Shown here one piece after another: positions 40,280 through 48,748 of a DNA stretch of 64,000 nt. The stretch spans positions 53,284-117,283 of the forward strand of contig NZ_JADPFO010000005.1 in the NCBI RefSeq assembly GCF_015668515.1, given 5' to 3'. The translations under genes and the position numbers were made by a program. Every line of letters starts with the position of its first letter. Positions within the stretch are counted from its first letter, which is position 1. The notes under the pieces are model-generated. The model was not told the DNA's origin and did not search any database. It saw only the letters and a list, made by a program, of their open reading frames with translations. The stretch comes from Paraclostridium tenue. Lineage in GTDB: Bacteria; Bacillota; Clostridia; Peptostreptococcales; Peptostreptococcaceae.

Positions 40280-40382
40280 TGTGGATTTATTTTTTTAACT
40301 TCCTGTGGATAATGTGAATAACATTGTTAATAAGTAATAGATTATTTGATTTTACACACTTTTTTCAAAAATTATATCCACA
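40280..40382. promoter_or_regulatory. Cluster of three DnaA-box-like sites in the hpf upstream region
   Basis: TTATCCACA occurs exactly on the minus strand at 40304-40312. Two close variants flank it: AAATCCACA on the minus strand (40280-40288) and ATATCCACA on the plus strand (40374-40382). The sequence between is very AT-rich. Chance matches are possible at this base composition, but the exact box plus two one- or two-off copies within about 100 bases is suggestive of a DnaA-responsive control site. Confidence 0.4.
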
Positions 40383-40461
40383 GAACTAATGTTTATTTGT
40401 TATTAATTTGTTTATTATTGTCATATTGTCGAATAAATTTAACGAAATTTGTTTTTTAGAT

Positions 40462-40491
40462 AAAAAAAAAGCACCTATAAAGGTACTTTCG
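40462..40491 (-). terminator. Terminator of the raiA-type noncoding RNA
   Basis: AAAGTACC and GGTGCTTT form the stem with a small loop, followed by nine T residues on the minus strand, just past the 3' end of the structured RNA. Confidence 0.92.
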
Positions 40492-40496
40492 TAATA

Positions 40497-40698
40497 TTTT
40501 AGCTGACCTGGTCTTTGCCCCCACACTCGCCTGCTGGAGATTTCGCTTGGGTTCGCCGCACTACTGACTCTCTCGACTTTAATGTCGGCAGGTCTTACTT
40601 CTAAGCTGCACCATGATCATTAATCCCATTTTTAGAATTAACTTACGTGGGTCCTTTCGCCTGCAACTGGCATGAACTTTCAACCACAGACCTAACAT
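40497..40698 (-). ncRNA. raiA-type structured noncoding RNA
   Basis: A roughly 200-base stretch with clearly higher GC than its surroundings and many internal stems ends at a strong terminator. On the minus strand TTAGGTCT pairs with AGACC/TAA at the two ends, and internal hairpins include GCC(AGUUGCA)GGC, TTAATTC/GGATTAA, GCAGCTTA/TAAG..CTGC, and CGAC/GTCG. It is placed between comF and the raiA/hpf gene. The Rfam raiA motif, a large clostridial RNA usually found beside raiA genes, is the best match by location, size and architecture; a raiA RNA deletion has been reported to impair sporulation and aggregation in Clostridium acetobutylicum. I considered 6S, SRP, RNase P and tmRNA and found no diagnostic sequence for them. 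I matched by location and shape, not by alignment. Confidence 0.75.
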
Positions 40699-40734
40699 AT
40701 TACTAATTTATTTTAATATCTTAAGAAGTATATG

Positions 40735-41484
40735 TCAATAAGAATTTATTTTTGTTAATAATGTGCATACATATATATTATTTACTTCTTTGCATTGTAG
40801 TATTTTAGATATTTCATTTACAGTACTTCCTGTAGTAAAAATATCATCTACTAATAATATATTTTTATTCTTACAAATTCCTATTTTATCATTTACAGTA
40901 AATGCATTTTTTAATTCTTTAATTCTTTCTTCATTTTTTAGTTTGAATAACCTAGATGTATTTTTATTTCTTTTTATACAATTTAATACTTCTATATTTG
41001 TCATACATCCTAAATACTTTGCTATTAACTTAGATTGATTAAAACCCCTTTTTCGCTCTCTATTTTTATGTAGTGGAACATATAATATATAATCATATTT
41101 TATGTTTTCACTCTCTAATTTATCTTTAATTATATTTGCTATATACTTTGCCATAAATGTTTTATCATTATATTTAAATTTAAATACCATCTTTTTACTA
41201 AACTCATTATATTCAATACACCCTATGGCTTTATCAAAGTAATAAGTTTTATTTATACAAGATAAACACCCATCAAGTAATTCCTTTGAGCTAATCTCTT
41301 CTATTGATTGATTTATTATTGTCTTTCCGCATTTTATACATCCGTCATTTATAAAATTAAGTTCTTTAAAACAATCTTTACATAATGAATAGGTATTTTC
41401 TTTACTTATTGGTTTGTTACATATAATACATTTTATATTACTCGGATATATAATATCTATTAACTTTTGTATTATTAATTTAAT
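40735..41484 (-). CDS. comF: ComF family phosphoribosyltransferase-like protein, start not ATG/GTG/TTG
   Basis: The frame from the first ATG (41190) gives only 151 residues with the PRTase motif KNILLVDDIFTTGSTVNE. The same frame stays open upstream to the recD2 stop, adding about 98 residues rich in cysteine pairs: KCIICNKPI, LCKDC, GCIKCGK, GCLSCINK. That is the zinc-ribbon N-terminus expected of ComF, whose full length is about 230-250. There is no ATG, GTG or TTG in the added part; the most plausible start is ATT at 41484, overlapping the recD2 TAA. ComF proteins are cytoplasmic and needed for DNA uptake or related DNA handling; the enzymatic role is unclear. Confidence 0.78.
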   Translation of the reverse strand: MKLIIQKLIDIIYPSNIKCIICNKPISKENTYSLCKDCFKELNFINDGCIKCGKTIINQSIEEISSKELLDGCLSCINKTYYFDKAIGCIEYNEFSKKMVFKFKYNDKTFMAKYIANIIKDKLESENIKYDYILYVPLHKNRERKRGFNQSKLIAKYLGCMTNIEVLNCIKRNKNTSRLFKLKNEERIKELKNAFTVNDKIGICKNKNILLVDDIFTTGSTVNEISKILQCKEVNNIYVCTLLTKINSY

Positions 41485-43708
41485 CTTTTACCAGCAGCCC
41501 TTCTTTTTTTAATCTATTTAGCTTTTTACTTAAGTTTGAGTATCTATCATTAGTCCTATTGTTTTTAATCATATACTCTAAGTACTTTACATTTCCAACT
41601 AATACAACTAATTTCTTTGCCCTAGTTACAGCTGTGTATAACAAATTCCTATTTAATAACATCGGAGGAGCCCAAGCTACAGGTATCACGATAGCGGGAA
41701 ATTCACTTCCTTGACTTTTATGAATAGTAGTACAAAAACTATGATCTAACTCATCTAATTCTGAATACTCATATGATACTATCTTTGTTTGATCAAACAA
41801 TACATATATTATTTTATTCTCTTTATCTATATGATAAATATAGCCTATATCTCCATTATATATACCTTCTCCACTTTCACTTTTATCCTCTGTTTCCCAT
41901 TTTTTAGTATAATTGTTTTTTATCTGCATTACTTTATCGCCAACTCTAAAAATTCTCTTTTGTAAAGTTTCTTCTACTTTATACTTATCTTCTTTATTTA
42001 AATATTTTTGAAGTTCAATATTTAAATTTGCTACTCCTAAATCTCCTTTTCTCATAGGTGCTAACACTTGTATATCTTTTAGTTTATCTAGTTTGTAAAA
42101 TTTAGGCAGTCTTTCACTTACTATGCCTACAATCTCATTTAGTATCTCTTCATTTGTATCTTTTTTTATAAAGAAAAAGTCCTTACCTTTAACATTTAAG
42201 TGTAGTGGAAGTCCTTGATTAATTCTATGAGCATTAACTACTATCATACTTTCTTGTGCCTGTCTAAAAATCTCATTTAATCTAACAACATTAATAACTT
42301 CAGAATCTATTATATCCTTTAAAACATTTCCTGCTCCTACAGATGGCAACTGATCACTATCTCCTACTAGTATTAATCTCGTTCCTGGTTTTATAGCTTT
42401 TAACAAACTATACATAAGAACAACATCAACCATAGATACTTCATCTACTATAACAACATCTGCTTTAATCGGATCTTCTTCGTCTTTTAAAAATACTAAT
42501 TCTTCTGAATCCGTAGCATATCCCATTTCTAATAATCTATGAATGGTTTTAGCTTCTTTATTAGATGTTTCACTCATTCTTTTCGCAGCTCTACCTGTAG
42601 GAGCTGCTAAAAGAACTTCTTGATTATTATTTTCAAATACTTTTATTATTGTATTTATAGTAGTAGTTTTTCCTGTTCCAGGCCCACCAGTTATTACTAC
42701 TAATCCACTATTTATAGCTTCTTTAACAGCTAAAATTTGATTTTTAGCAAGTTTTATATTCGTTTCCTCTTCAACTTTTTCTATTTCTTCTTCTATATCT
42801 ATATTTAAATCTTTAAACTCTGACTGAGATAATTTTATAATTTGCTTACATACTCCATTTTCAGATAAATAATAAGGAATTAAATATATATGTTCTGTGT
42901 TCCCAAGATTTCTTTCAATATGAATTTTTTGATCATATGCTAGATTCAAAATAGAATCTAAGACATATTCTTTATCTATTCCCAAAAGCTTACTGGTTTC
43001 TTCTACTAATATATCTTTAGGTAAATAAGTATGACCACTAGCTAGCGATTGATTAAGAGTATATAAAACTCCCTGCATTATTCTATCTTTTGAATATTTA
43101 TCTATACCTAAGTTTGATGCTATTTTATCAGCTACTTTAAATCCAATCCCCCTAACATCTTCTGCTAGTTTATATGGATTTTTGCTTATAACATCTATTG
43201 CCTTATTTTTATATTTCTTGTATATTTTCAAACAAAAATTAGGAGTTATTCCATAAGGAGATAATTTAATTATTATATTTCTTAGCTCTCTATCATCTTC
43301 ATAACTTTTGGCTATCTGTTCTATCTTTTTAATGCCTATACCTTCAACTTCAGATAATCTTTGAGGAGAATTTTGAATTATATCTAATGTATCAACTCCA
43401 AATTTATCAATTATCCTTTTAGCCATTTTTTCTCCTATACCTTTTATCATTCCAGAAGATAGATAAACATATATACCTTCTATAGAAGATGGAGTAACAG
43501 GCATAAAACTACTAACTTCAAACTGAGTCCCATAAGTTTTATGATTTACCCATTTGCCCTCAACCTCTATACTCTCTCCAACTGTTAGGGTCGGCATACA
43601 TCCAACTATTACAACATCATTATTTTCATTTGACAAATGTGCAATAACATAACCATTATCTTCATTTTTAAATACAATATCGCTTATCATTCCTTCTATT
43701 TTTTCCAT
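41480..43708 (-). CDS. recD2: ATP-dependent DNA helicase RecD2
   Basis: RecD2 is a 5'-3' superfamily 1 helicase found outside RecBCD, with a role in DNA repair and replication fork maintenance. The 742-residue protein has an N-terminal OB-like region and HhH repeats (IKGIGEKMAKRIIDKFG; VEGIGIKKIEQI; VRGIGFKVADKIA), followed by helicase motifs: ITGGPGTGKTTTINTI near 340, GRAAKRMSE, DEVSMVDVVLM, GDSDQLPSVGAGNVLKDI, and CTTIHKSQGSEFPAIVIP and YTAVTRAKKLVVL near the end. It precedes comF with the stop codons overlapping. Confidence 0.96.
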   Translation of the reverse strand: MEKIEGMISDIVFKNEDNGYVIAHLSNENNDVVIVGCMPTLTVGESIEVEGKWVNHKTYGTQFEVSSFMPVTPSSIEGIYVYLSSGMIKGIGEKMAKRIIDKFGVDTLDIIQNSPQRLSEVEGIGIKKIEQIAKSYEDDRELRNIIIKLSPYGITPNFCLKIYKKYKNKAIDVISKNPYKLAEDVRGIGFKVADKIASNLGIDKYSKDRIMQGVLYTLNQSLASGHTYLPKDILVEETSKLLGIDKEYVLDSILNLAYDQKIHIERNLGNTEHIYLIPYYLSENGVCKQIIKLSQSEFKDLNIDIEEEIEKVEEETNIKLAKNQILAVKEAINSGLVVITGGPGTGKTTTINTIIKVFENNNQEVLLAAPTGRAAKRMSETSNKEAKTIHRLLEMGYATDSEELVFLKDEEDPIKADVVIVDEVSMVDVVLMYSLLKAIKPGTRLILVGDSDQLPSVGAGNVLKDIIDSEVINVVRLNEIFRQAQESMIVVNAHRINQGLPLHLNVKGKDFFFIKKDTNEEILNEIVGIVSERLPKFYKLDKLKDIQVLAPMRKGDLGVANLNIELQKYLNKEDKYKVEETLQKRIFRVGDKVMQIKNNYTKKWETEDKSESGEGIYNGDIGYIYHIDKENKIIYVLFDQTKIVSYEYSELDELDHSFCTTIHKSQGSEFPAIVIPVAWAPPMLLNRNLLYTAVTRAKKLVVLVGNVKYLEYMIKNNRTNDRYSNLSKKLNRLKKEGLLVKD

Positions 43709-43781
43709 AAATAATCTCCTATAAAATACTAACTTTATCGTTTACATAATTTATTATTATTATACAAGTAAATAGTTATAA

Positions 43782-43814
43782 AAAAAATAGAAGACTGTAA
43801 AATTACAGTCTTCT
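43782..43814 (-). terminator. Terminator after metK
   Basis: AAGACTGTAA pairs with TTACAGTCTT, followed by TATTTTTTTT on the minus strand, before the recD2 start. Confidence 0.9.
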
Positions 43815-43842
43815 TATCTTCTCAATTTTAAAAGATAAATTA

Positions 43843-45036
43843 TTATTTACCTAATGCTTCACTTCTTAAAGTTTCAGCTTTATCTGTTCTTTCCCATGGT
43901 AAATCTAAGTCAGTTCTACCAAAGTGTCCATATGCTGCAACTTTTTTATACATTGGTTTTCTTAATTCTAAATCTCTTATTATTGCTCCTGGTCTTAAGT
44001 CGAAATGCTTGTTTACTAACTCAACAAGTTTTTCTTCACTAACTTTTCCTGTTCCAAAAGTATCTATAAATACAGATAAAGGTCTAGCAACACCTATAGC
44101 ATAAGCTAATTCTATTTCACATTTATCAGCAAGCCCTGCTGCTACTATATTTTTAGCAACATATCTTGCTGCATATGCAGCTGATCTATCAACTTTTGTA
44201 GGGTCTTTTCCTGAGAAAGCTCCTCCACCATGTCTAGAATATCCACCGTAAGTATCTATTATTATTTTTCTTCCTGTAAGACCTGTATCTCCTTGAGGTC
44301 CTCCTATAACGAATCTTCCTGTTGGATTTATGTATATCTTAGTTTCATCGTCTAGTAACTCACTAGGAATAACTTCTTTTATAACTTTTTCTATTAAGTC
44401 TCTTCTTATTGTTTCATTACTTACTGTTTCACAATGTTGAGTAGATATTAAAACTGTATGAACTCTAACAGCCTTATTTCCATCGTACTCAATAGTTACT
44501 TGAGTTTTTCCATCTGGTCTTAGGTATTCTAACTCTCCACTTTTTCTAACTTCTGTTAATCTTCTTGATAATTTATGAGCAAGAGATATTGGAAGTGGCA
44601 TTAATTCTTCAGTTTCATTACAAGCAAAACCAAACATTATACCTTGATCTCCAGCTCCTATTTTCTCTATTTCATCTTCTGTTATTTCTCCGCTTCTATT
44701 TTCTAAAGCTTCATCTACACCCATAGCTATATCTCCTGATTGTTCATCTATAGCTGTTATAACAGAACAAGTCTCTCCATCAAATCCATATTTAGCTCTA
44801 GTATATCCTATTTCTTTAATTGTATTTCTAACTAATTTTGGTATATCAACGTATGTATTAGTACTTATTTCTCCGGCAACTAATACTAATCCTGTAGTAA
44901 CTGTAGTTTCACAAGCAACTCTTGCTAGTGGGTCTTTTTCTAATAATGCATCTAATATTGCATCTGATATTTGGTCACATATTTTATCTGGATGCCCTTC
45001 TGTAACTGATTCTGATGTAAATAAATGTTTTGCCAT
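43843..45036 (-). CDS. metK: S-adenosylmethionine synthetase
   Basis: MetK makes S-adenosylmethionine from methionine and ATP. The 397 residues start [30 protein letters not shown], and include [16 protein letters not shown] and the phosphate-binding [23 protein letters not shown]. It is a single gene with a SAM-I riboswitch and terminator in its leader, so it is shut down when SAM is plentiful. ATG 45036 has GGAGGGTAA upstream. Confidence 0.98.
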   Translation of the reverse strand: MAKHLFTSESVTEGHPDKICDQISDAILDALLEKDPLARVACETTVTTGLVLVAGEISTNTYVDIPKLVRNTIKEIGYTRAKYGFDGETCSVITAIDEQSGDIAMGVDEALENRSGEITEDEIEKIGAGDQGIMFGFACNETEELMPLPISLAHKLSRRLTEVRKSGELEYLRPDGKTQVTIEYDGNKAVRVHTVLISTQHCETVSNETIRRDLIEKVIKEVIPSELLDDETKIYINPTGRFVIGGPQGDTGLTGRKIIIDTYGGYSRHGGGAFSGKDPTKVDRSAAYAARYVAKNIVAAGLADKCEIELAYAIGVARPLSVFIDTFGTGKVSEEKLVELVNKHFDLRPGAIIRDLELRKPMYKKVAAYGHFGRTDLDLPWERTDKAETLRSEALGK

Positions 45037-45115
45037 TTAATTACCCTCCTATACATTTATATTTTAACTTATCTCCATTACCTTAGTTTTATGTTTGTAT
45101 AGTTTTTTTGATATT

Positions 45116-45146
45116 AAAAAAACCTCTTCTTTTTAAGAAGAGGTTA
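45116..45146 (-). terminator. Terminator of the metK SAM riboswitch
   Basis: ACCTCTTCTT pairs with AAGAAGAGGT; a T run follows on the minus strand, right after the aptamer. Confidence 0.92.
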
Positions 45147-45169
45147 ATTATATTCATCAATAACTAACT

Positions 45170-45277
45170 AACCTCATCTTTCAAGATATAAATATCTTGT
45201 AGGAATTAGCACCTTTTCCATTCGGAATGGTTGCTGGGTTTCACAGGGCCTGTCCCTCCACCTCTCTTAATAAGGTA
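45170..45277 (-). promoter_or_regulatory. SAM-I riboswitch (S-box) controlling metK
   Basis: The minus strand contains the S-box core in order: CTTATTAAGAGAGGTGGAGGG, ACAGGCCCTGTGAAACCC, AGCAACC, a P3 hairpin (ATTCCGAATGG), AAGGTGCTAATTCCTACAAG, and a last stem ending GATGAGG. This matches the consensus S-box at every block I checked. The transcript then reaches a terminator or, in low SAM, presumably an antiterminator involving the P1 strand. Confidence 0.95.
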
Positions 45278-45417
45278 ATTAAGAAATTTATTAACTTTTT
45301 TATTTTACATGTATGATTATACTACTATTAAAAATTCTTATCAACATATTTCTTAAAATTTTACTTGTTATTTTTTTTTATAAATTTCATATATTTATTT
45401 TAAGGGGGGATGTTCCC

Positions 45418-45927
45418 ATGTATTTGGCTAAAGTAAACTACAAAAAAGATAGTGTTGTTCAAGTACTTAGTGATACATTAAAAGATATAATTGATGAGAA
45501 TACGGTTATAGTTTGTATAGGAACTGACAGAGCTATAGGCGATTCTTTAGGCCCTTTAGTTGGAACGATGTTAAAAAACAGCAATTATAAATATCCTGTT
45601 TATGGTACTTTAGATAAACCTATTCATGCCTTAAATATATATGAATCTCTACAGTCTATAAAGAAAAAGCACCCCAAGGGGAATTTTTTAGCTATAGACG
45701 CTTGTTTAGGGTCAAAAAGTAATATAGGAAATTTACAAATACGAAAAGGCCCTATTCTTCCTGGAAAAGGAGTGGGAAAAAAGCTACCAGAAATCGGCAA
45801 TTATTCTATAGTCGGTATAGTCGATAAAGTTGATGAAAATAATAAATTTTCCTTTAACAATATCCGCCTAAGCTTTATTTTAGAAATGTCTGAAATAATA
45901 GCATTATCTTTAATACTTTCAACATAA
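45418..45927 (+). CDS. yyaC: YyaC-type putative sporulation protease-like protein
   Basis: The 169-residue protein resembles YyaC (DUF1256), a small spore-associated protein structurally similar to hydrogenase maturation and GPR-like proteases. Conserved blocks are VIVCIGTDRAIGDSLGPLVGTML, YGTLDKPIHALN and LAIDACLGSKSNIGNLQIRKGPILPGKGVGKKLPEIG. I place the start at ATG 45418, 8 bases after AGGGGGG; longer reading from 45313 adds a hydrophobic peptide with no ribosome site. It faces the fabZ-mbl group across a shared terminator. Function is inferred from the family only. Confidence 0.85.
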   Translation: MYLAKVNYKKDSVVQVLSDTLKDIIDENTVIVCIGTDRAIGDSLGPLVGTMLKNSNYKYPVYGTLDKPIHALNIYESLQSIKKKHPKGNFLAIDACLGSKSNIGNLQIRKGPILPGKGVGKKLPEIGNYSIVGIVDKVDENNKFSFNNIRLSFILEMSEIIALSLILST

Positions 45928-45945
45928 CTTATCCCCTTATTATAT

Positions 45946-45986
45946 AAAAATAAAGAAGCTGTATAAAAGACAGCTTCTTTATTTTT
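45946..45986. terminator. Bidirectional terminator between the yyaC-type gene and fabZ
   Basis: AATAAAGAAGCTGT and ACAGCTTCTTTATT form the stem; T runs lie on both sides. It includes the end of fabZ. Confidence 0.9.
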
Positions 45987-46407
45987 GAACTAATGCAAAC
46001 ATTAATTCTCCACTACATACTAATTCTTCACCTACATATGCACTAGCATGTGCTTTTCCTATATTTCTTCTTATTGAAAGCATTTCTACTTCCATTTTTA
46101 AAGTATCCCCAGGTCTAACTTCTTTTTTGAATCTAACTTTATCTATTCCCGCAAACACACCTAGTTTACCTTTATTTTCTTCCATTGACATCATAGCAAT
46201 TGCTCCAACTTGTGCCATAGCCTCTACTATTAAAACTCCTGGCATTATAGGATATTTAGGAAAATGTCCTTGAAAAAATGGTTCATTTGCACTTACATTT
46301 TTTATACCTATAGCTTTTTTTCCCACCTCTAGGTCTAATATTTTATCTACAAGTAAAAATGGATATCTATGAGGTATTAATTCTTTTATCTGATCTATAT
46401 TTAACAT
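45979..46407 (-). CDS. fabZ: 3-hydroxyacyl-ACP dehydratase FabZ
   Basis: FabZ removes water from 3-hydroxyacyl-ACP in fatty acid elongation. The 142-residue hot-dog fold protein has the family opening [18 protein letters not shown] and the active-site segment [25 protein letters not shown], with the catalytic His and Glu. It follows mbl by 7 bases, a clostridial arrangement, though mbl itself works on cell shape. Confidence 0.97.
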   Translation of the reverse strand: MLNIDQIKELIPHRYPFLLVDKILDLEVGKKAIGIKNVSANEPFFQGHFPKYPIMPGVLIVEAMAQVGAIAMMSMEENKGKLGVFAGIDKVRFKKEVRPGDTLKMEVEMLSIRRNIGKAHASAYVGEELVCSGELMFALVQK

Positions 46408-46414
46408 ATTAATA

Positions 46415-47455
46415 TCACCCTTTATTTATTTTTCTTTTAAATGGTACTGTCCCACCTATTTCTAATAAGTCTAGTGTTGAAAGTGATTCTCCTGTTCCTT
46501 TAGCTACACATGTTAAAGGATCTTCTGCTATTTTTACCTTTATCCCCGTTGCTTCTTCTATCTTTTTATCTAAACCGTATAGCAAAGCTCCTCCGCCCGT
46601 CATTATAATTCCTGCATCACTTATATCTGCGGCTAACTCCGGTGGTGTTTTTTCAAGTACAGAACGAACTGTAGAAACAATTTGATTCACACCATCTTCT
46701 AAAGCTTCTAATACTTCAGATGAATTTATAGATATTTTTTCTGGAAGACCAGTTATTAAATTTCTGCCTCTAACATCCATAGTTACTTCTTCTTCTCTAG
46801 GATAAGCTGTCCCAATATTTATTTTAATTTGCTCAGCAGTTCTATCCCCTATAAGTAAGTTATGATGTTTCCTAATGTATGAAACTATATATTCATCAAA
46901 TCTATCTCCACCCATTTTTATAGATTCACTTACTACAGCTCCACCTAAAGATATTACAGCTATATCTACCGTTCCTCCACCTATATCAACAACCATATTT
47001 CCATCAGCTCTAGATATGTCTATTCCGGCTCCTATGGCTGCTGCTATAGTTTCCTCAATTATATATACATCTCTAGCACCAGCTTGTCTAGTCGCTTCTT
47101 CTACAGCTCTTTTTTCTACCTCTGTTACTCCACTCGGAACACATACCATTATTCTTGGCATAAAAAATCTAGAAAATCCCTTTTTATCTACAACTTTATT
47201 CACATAATAGCTTAACATTTTTTCAGTAATATCATAATCAGATATTACTCCGTCTTTTAAAGGTTTTATAGCCACTATATTTCCAGGTGTTCTCCCGATC
47301 ATCCTTCTAGCCTCAGATCCTACCGCTAAAACATTCTTAGATCTTTTTTCTATAGCAACAACAGAAGGTTCTTCTAAAACTATTCCCTTACCGTTGACAT
47401 ACACAAAAACATTCGCCGTACCTAAATCTATGCCAATGTCAGCTCCTTTAGTCAT
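46415..47455 (-). CDS. mbl: MreB-like rod shape protein (Mbl type)
   Basis: This actin-like filament protein guides cell-wall synthesis along the cylinder. The 346 residues show actin-fold motifs: [21 protein letters not shown], the [17 protein letters not shown] phosphate-2 loop, [22 protein letters not shown] and a late [10 protein letters not shown]. Among the MreB paralogues (MreB, Mbl, MreBH), presence without mreCD and adjacency to spoIIID points to the Mbl type, but subtype is inferred. It is downstream of spoIIID (separated by a terminator) and upstream of fabZ. Confidence 0.93.
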   Translation of the reverse strand: MTKGADIGIDLGTANVFVYVNGKGIVLEEPSVVAIEKRSKNVLAVGSEARRMIGRTPGNIVAIKPLKDGVISDYDITEKMLSYYVNKVVDKKGFSRFFMPRIMVCVPSGVTEVEKRAVEEATRQAGARDVYIIEETIAAAIGAGIDISRADGNMVVDIGGGTVDIAVISLGGAVVSESIKMGGDRFDEYIVSYIRKHHNLLIGDRTAEQIKINIGTAYPREEEVTMDVRGRNLITGLPEKISINSSEVLEALEDGVNQIVSTVRSVLEKTPPELAADISDAGIIMTGGGALLYGLDKKIEEATGIKVKIAEDPLTCVAKGTGESLSTLDLLEIGGTVPFKRKINKG

Positions 47456-47542
47456 TTATTTCAACTCCTTTTTATTTACATAAACTATTCGTTAATTTTA
47501 ATACTCTACATACAAAATATACAAAAACTACTTTTAAGTCAA

Positions 47543-47574
47543 GAAAAAATGTAGGTACATTAACCTACATTTTT
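47543..47574 (-). terminator. Terminator overlapping the spoIIID stop
   Basis: AAAATGTAGGT pairs with ACCTACATTTT, and T residues follow on the minus strand. The last codons of spoIIID are part of the 5' arm. Confidence 0.88.
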
Positions 47575-47826
47575 GTCACATTTAATTTCATATTTTTGTT
47601 TCGTTGCCATTCCACCTCTGATGTGTCTTTCTGATTTATTTTTTTCTAAAACCATTTTGACCTCTTTTGCAAGAGATGGGTTAATTTCCTCCAATCGTTC
47701 TGTTACATCTTTGTGTATAGTACTTTTACTTACACCAAATGTTTTAGCTGTTTGTCTAACTGTTGTTTTCTTTTCTAATATATACTTTGCAACAACTATA
47801 GCTCTTTCTTCTATGTGAGATCTCAA
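47560..47826 (-). CDS. spoIIID: Stage III sporulation transcriptional regulator SpoIIID
   Basis: SpoIIID is the small mother-cell DNA-binding protein that modulates sigma-E and sigma-K genes. The 88 residues comprise a helix-turn-helix (TTVRQTAKTFGVSKSTIHKDVTERL, about 20-44) and a basic C-terminal tail (KSERHIRGGMATKQKYEIKCDKN). Gene, length and position upstream of mbl match other clostridia and bacilli. It lies between two terminators, consistent with a separate sporulation transcript. Confidence 0.97.
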   Translation of the reverse strand: MRSHIEERAIVVAKYILEKKTTVRQTAKTFGVSKSTIHKDVTERLEEINPSLAKEVKMVLEKNKSERHIRGGMATKQKYEIKCDKNVG

Positions 47827-47881
47827 AACTTCCCCCCCTTAAATCTGGCCTTAGTGATATATATGTAAATTAAATAAAAAA

Positions 47882-47920
47882 TATAACAAGCCCAATCAAA
47901 TTTGATTGAGCTTGTTATAC
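47882..47920 (-). terminator. Terminator after spoIIQ
   Basis: AACAAGCCCAATCAAA pairs with TTTGATTGAGCTTGTT with one mismatch region in the stem; a short T run follows on the minus strand. Confidence 0.85.
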
Positions 47921-47923
47921 TTT

Positions 47924-48604
47924 TTATTTAATCAATGTCATAGGGTCTATAGATTTACCATCTTTTGTTACAGTCAAATGAACATGTGGAGCATCTAAGC
48001 TCTCAACACTTGTAGTATTTCCTACTTTACCTATAACATCTCCATCTTTAATTTCTTGTCCTTTTTTTACAGATACTTTTTCATCTAAATTAGAATATAC
48101 AACAGATACTTTATCCTTTGATTCTATTTTTACTGATACTCCATGTTGCTGATCTTCAAATATATCTGTAACTTTTCCACTTATTAAAGATTTTACTTTG
48201 CTTCCTTTCTTTGCTTGTACATCTAATCCTTTATGTATTTCCCAAACATCTAATGTACTTGAGTAGCTTGGTTCTTTTTCTGAGTATTCTCTTATAACTT
48301 TCTCACCTAGATAATTAAGTTTGCTTTCATTTTGTTTACTAACTTCTTTTTCCTTTGCTTTTTCTAAATTCTCTTTTGAATTAGTAGTAGTAGGTACAAC
48401 TTTTTTCTCTTCTTCTATTAAATGTATTTCTTCATCTTCATCGCCTTTTGCAACTTTATCTTTATTATCTAAAAAACCACTTTTAGTTGCTAAATTATCC
48501 ACACTATTTTTTGTAAACCAAACACCTCCAATTGCTACTAAACAAACACACACAAATAAAGCTAAATAAAAACCATCTTTTTCTAATAGCTTTTTCTTTT
48601 TCAT
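47924..48604 (-). CDS. spoIIQ: Stage II sporulation protein SpoIIQ (M23 family)
   Basis: SpoIIQ is the forespore membrane protein that pairs with SpoIIIAH across the intermembrane space during engulfment. I place the start at ATG 48604 (MKKKKLLEKDGFY), with GGAGGTG upstream, giving 226 residues; the ATG at 48637 adds an 11-residue extension with no ribosome site. One membrane helix lies at about 12-29, then a charged linker and a LytM domain (about 100-226). The zinc-binding set His124, Asp128 (IHKGLDVQ) and His207, His209 (APHVHLTV) is complete. Upstream, GTATA and GGTACAAAAT 14 bases apart loosely resemble a sigma-F promoter. Confidence 0.94.
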   Translation of the reverse strand: MKKKKLLEKDGFYLALFVCVCLVAIGGVWFTKNSVDNLATKSGFLDNKDKVAKGDEDEEIHLIEEEKKVVPTTTNSKENLEKAKEKEVSKQNESKLNYLGEKVIREYSEKEPSYSSTLDVWEIHKGLDVQAKKGSKVKSLISGKVTDIFEDQQHGVSVKIESKDKVSVVYSNLDEKVSVKKGQEIKDGDVIGKVGNTTSVESLDAPHVHLTVTKDGKSIDPMTLIK

Positions 48605-48707
48605 AACGCACCTCCAAATATATTCATACATTTTCATACATTTGTATTTTGTACCTTTTTTGTTATTTTTATACAGTTTTTATTTCTTTATACTCTATAC
48701 AATAAAA

Positions 48708-48748
48708 AAACTCTAAACCAATCTAATATTAAGATTGGTTTAGAGTTT
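48708..48748 (-). terminator. Terminator after spoIID
   Basis: AAACTCTAAACCAATCT pairs with AGATTGGTTTAGAGTTT, followed on the minus strand by T residues; it overlaps the last codons of spoIID. Confidence 0.88.

Noticed and set aside
40497..40698. 6S RNA, SRP RNA, RNase P or tmRNA at the structured RNA
   Set aside because: No GGUCCGGAAGGAAGCAG (SRP), GAGGAAAGUCC plus AGAUGAAU (RNase P), tag reading frame with tRNA-like ends (tmRNA) or single-rod fold (6S). Position next to raiA/hpf fits the raiA motif better.
40735..41190. comF as an N-terminally truncated pseudogene
   Set aside because: The upstream sequence stays in frame with four intact Cys pairs and no stop, which would be unlikely if it were not translated.
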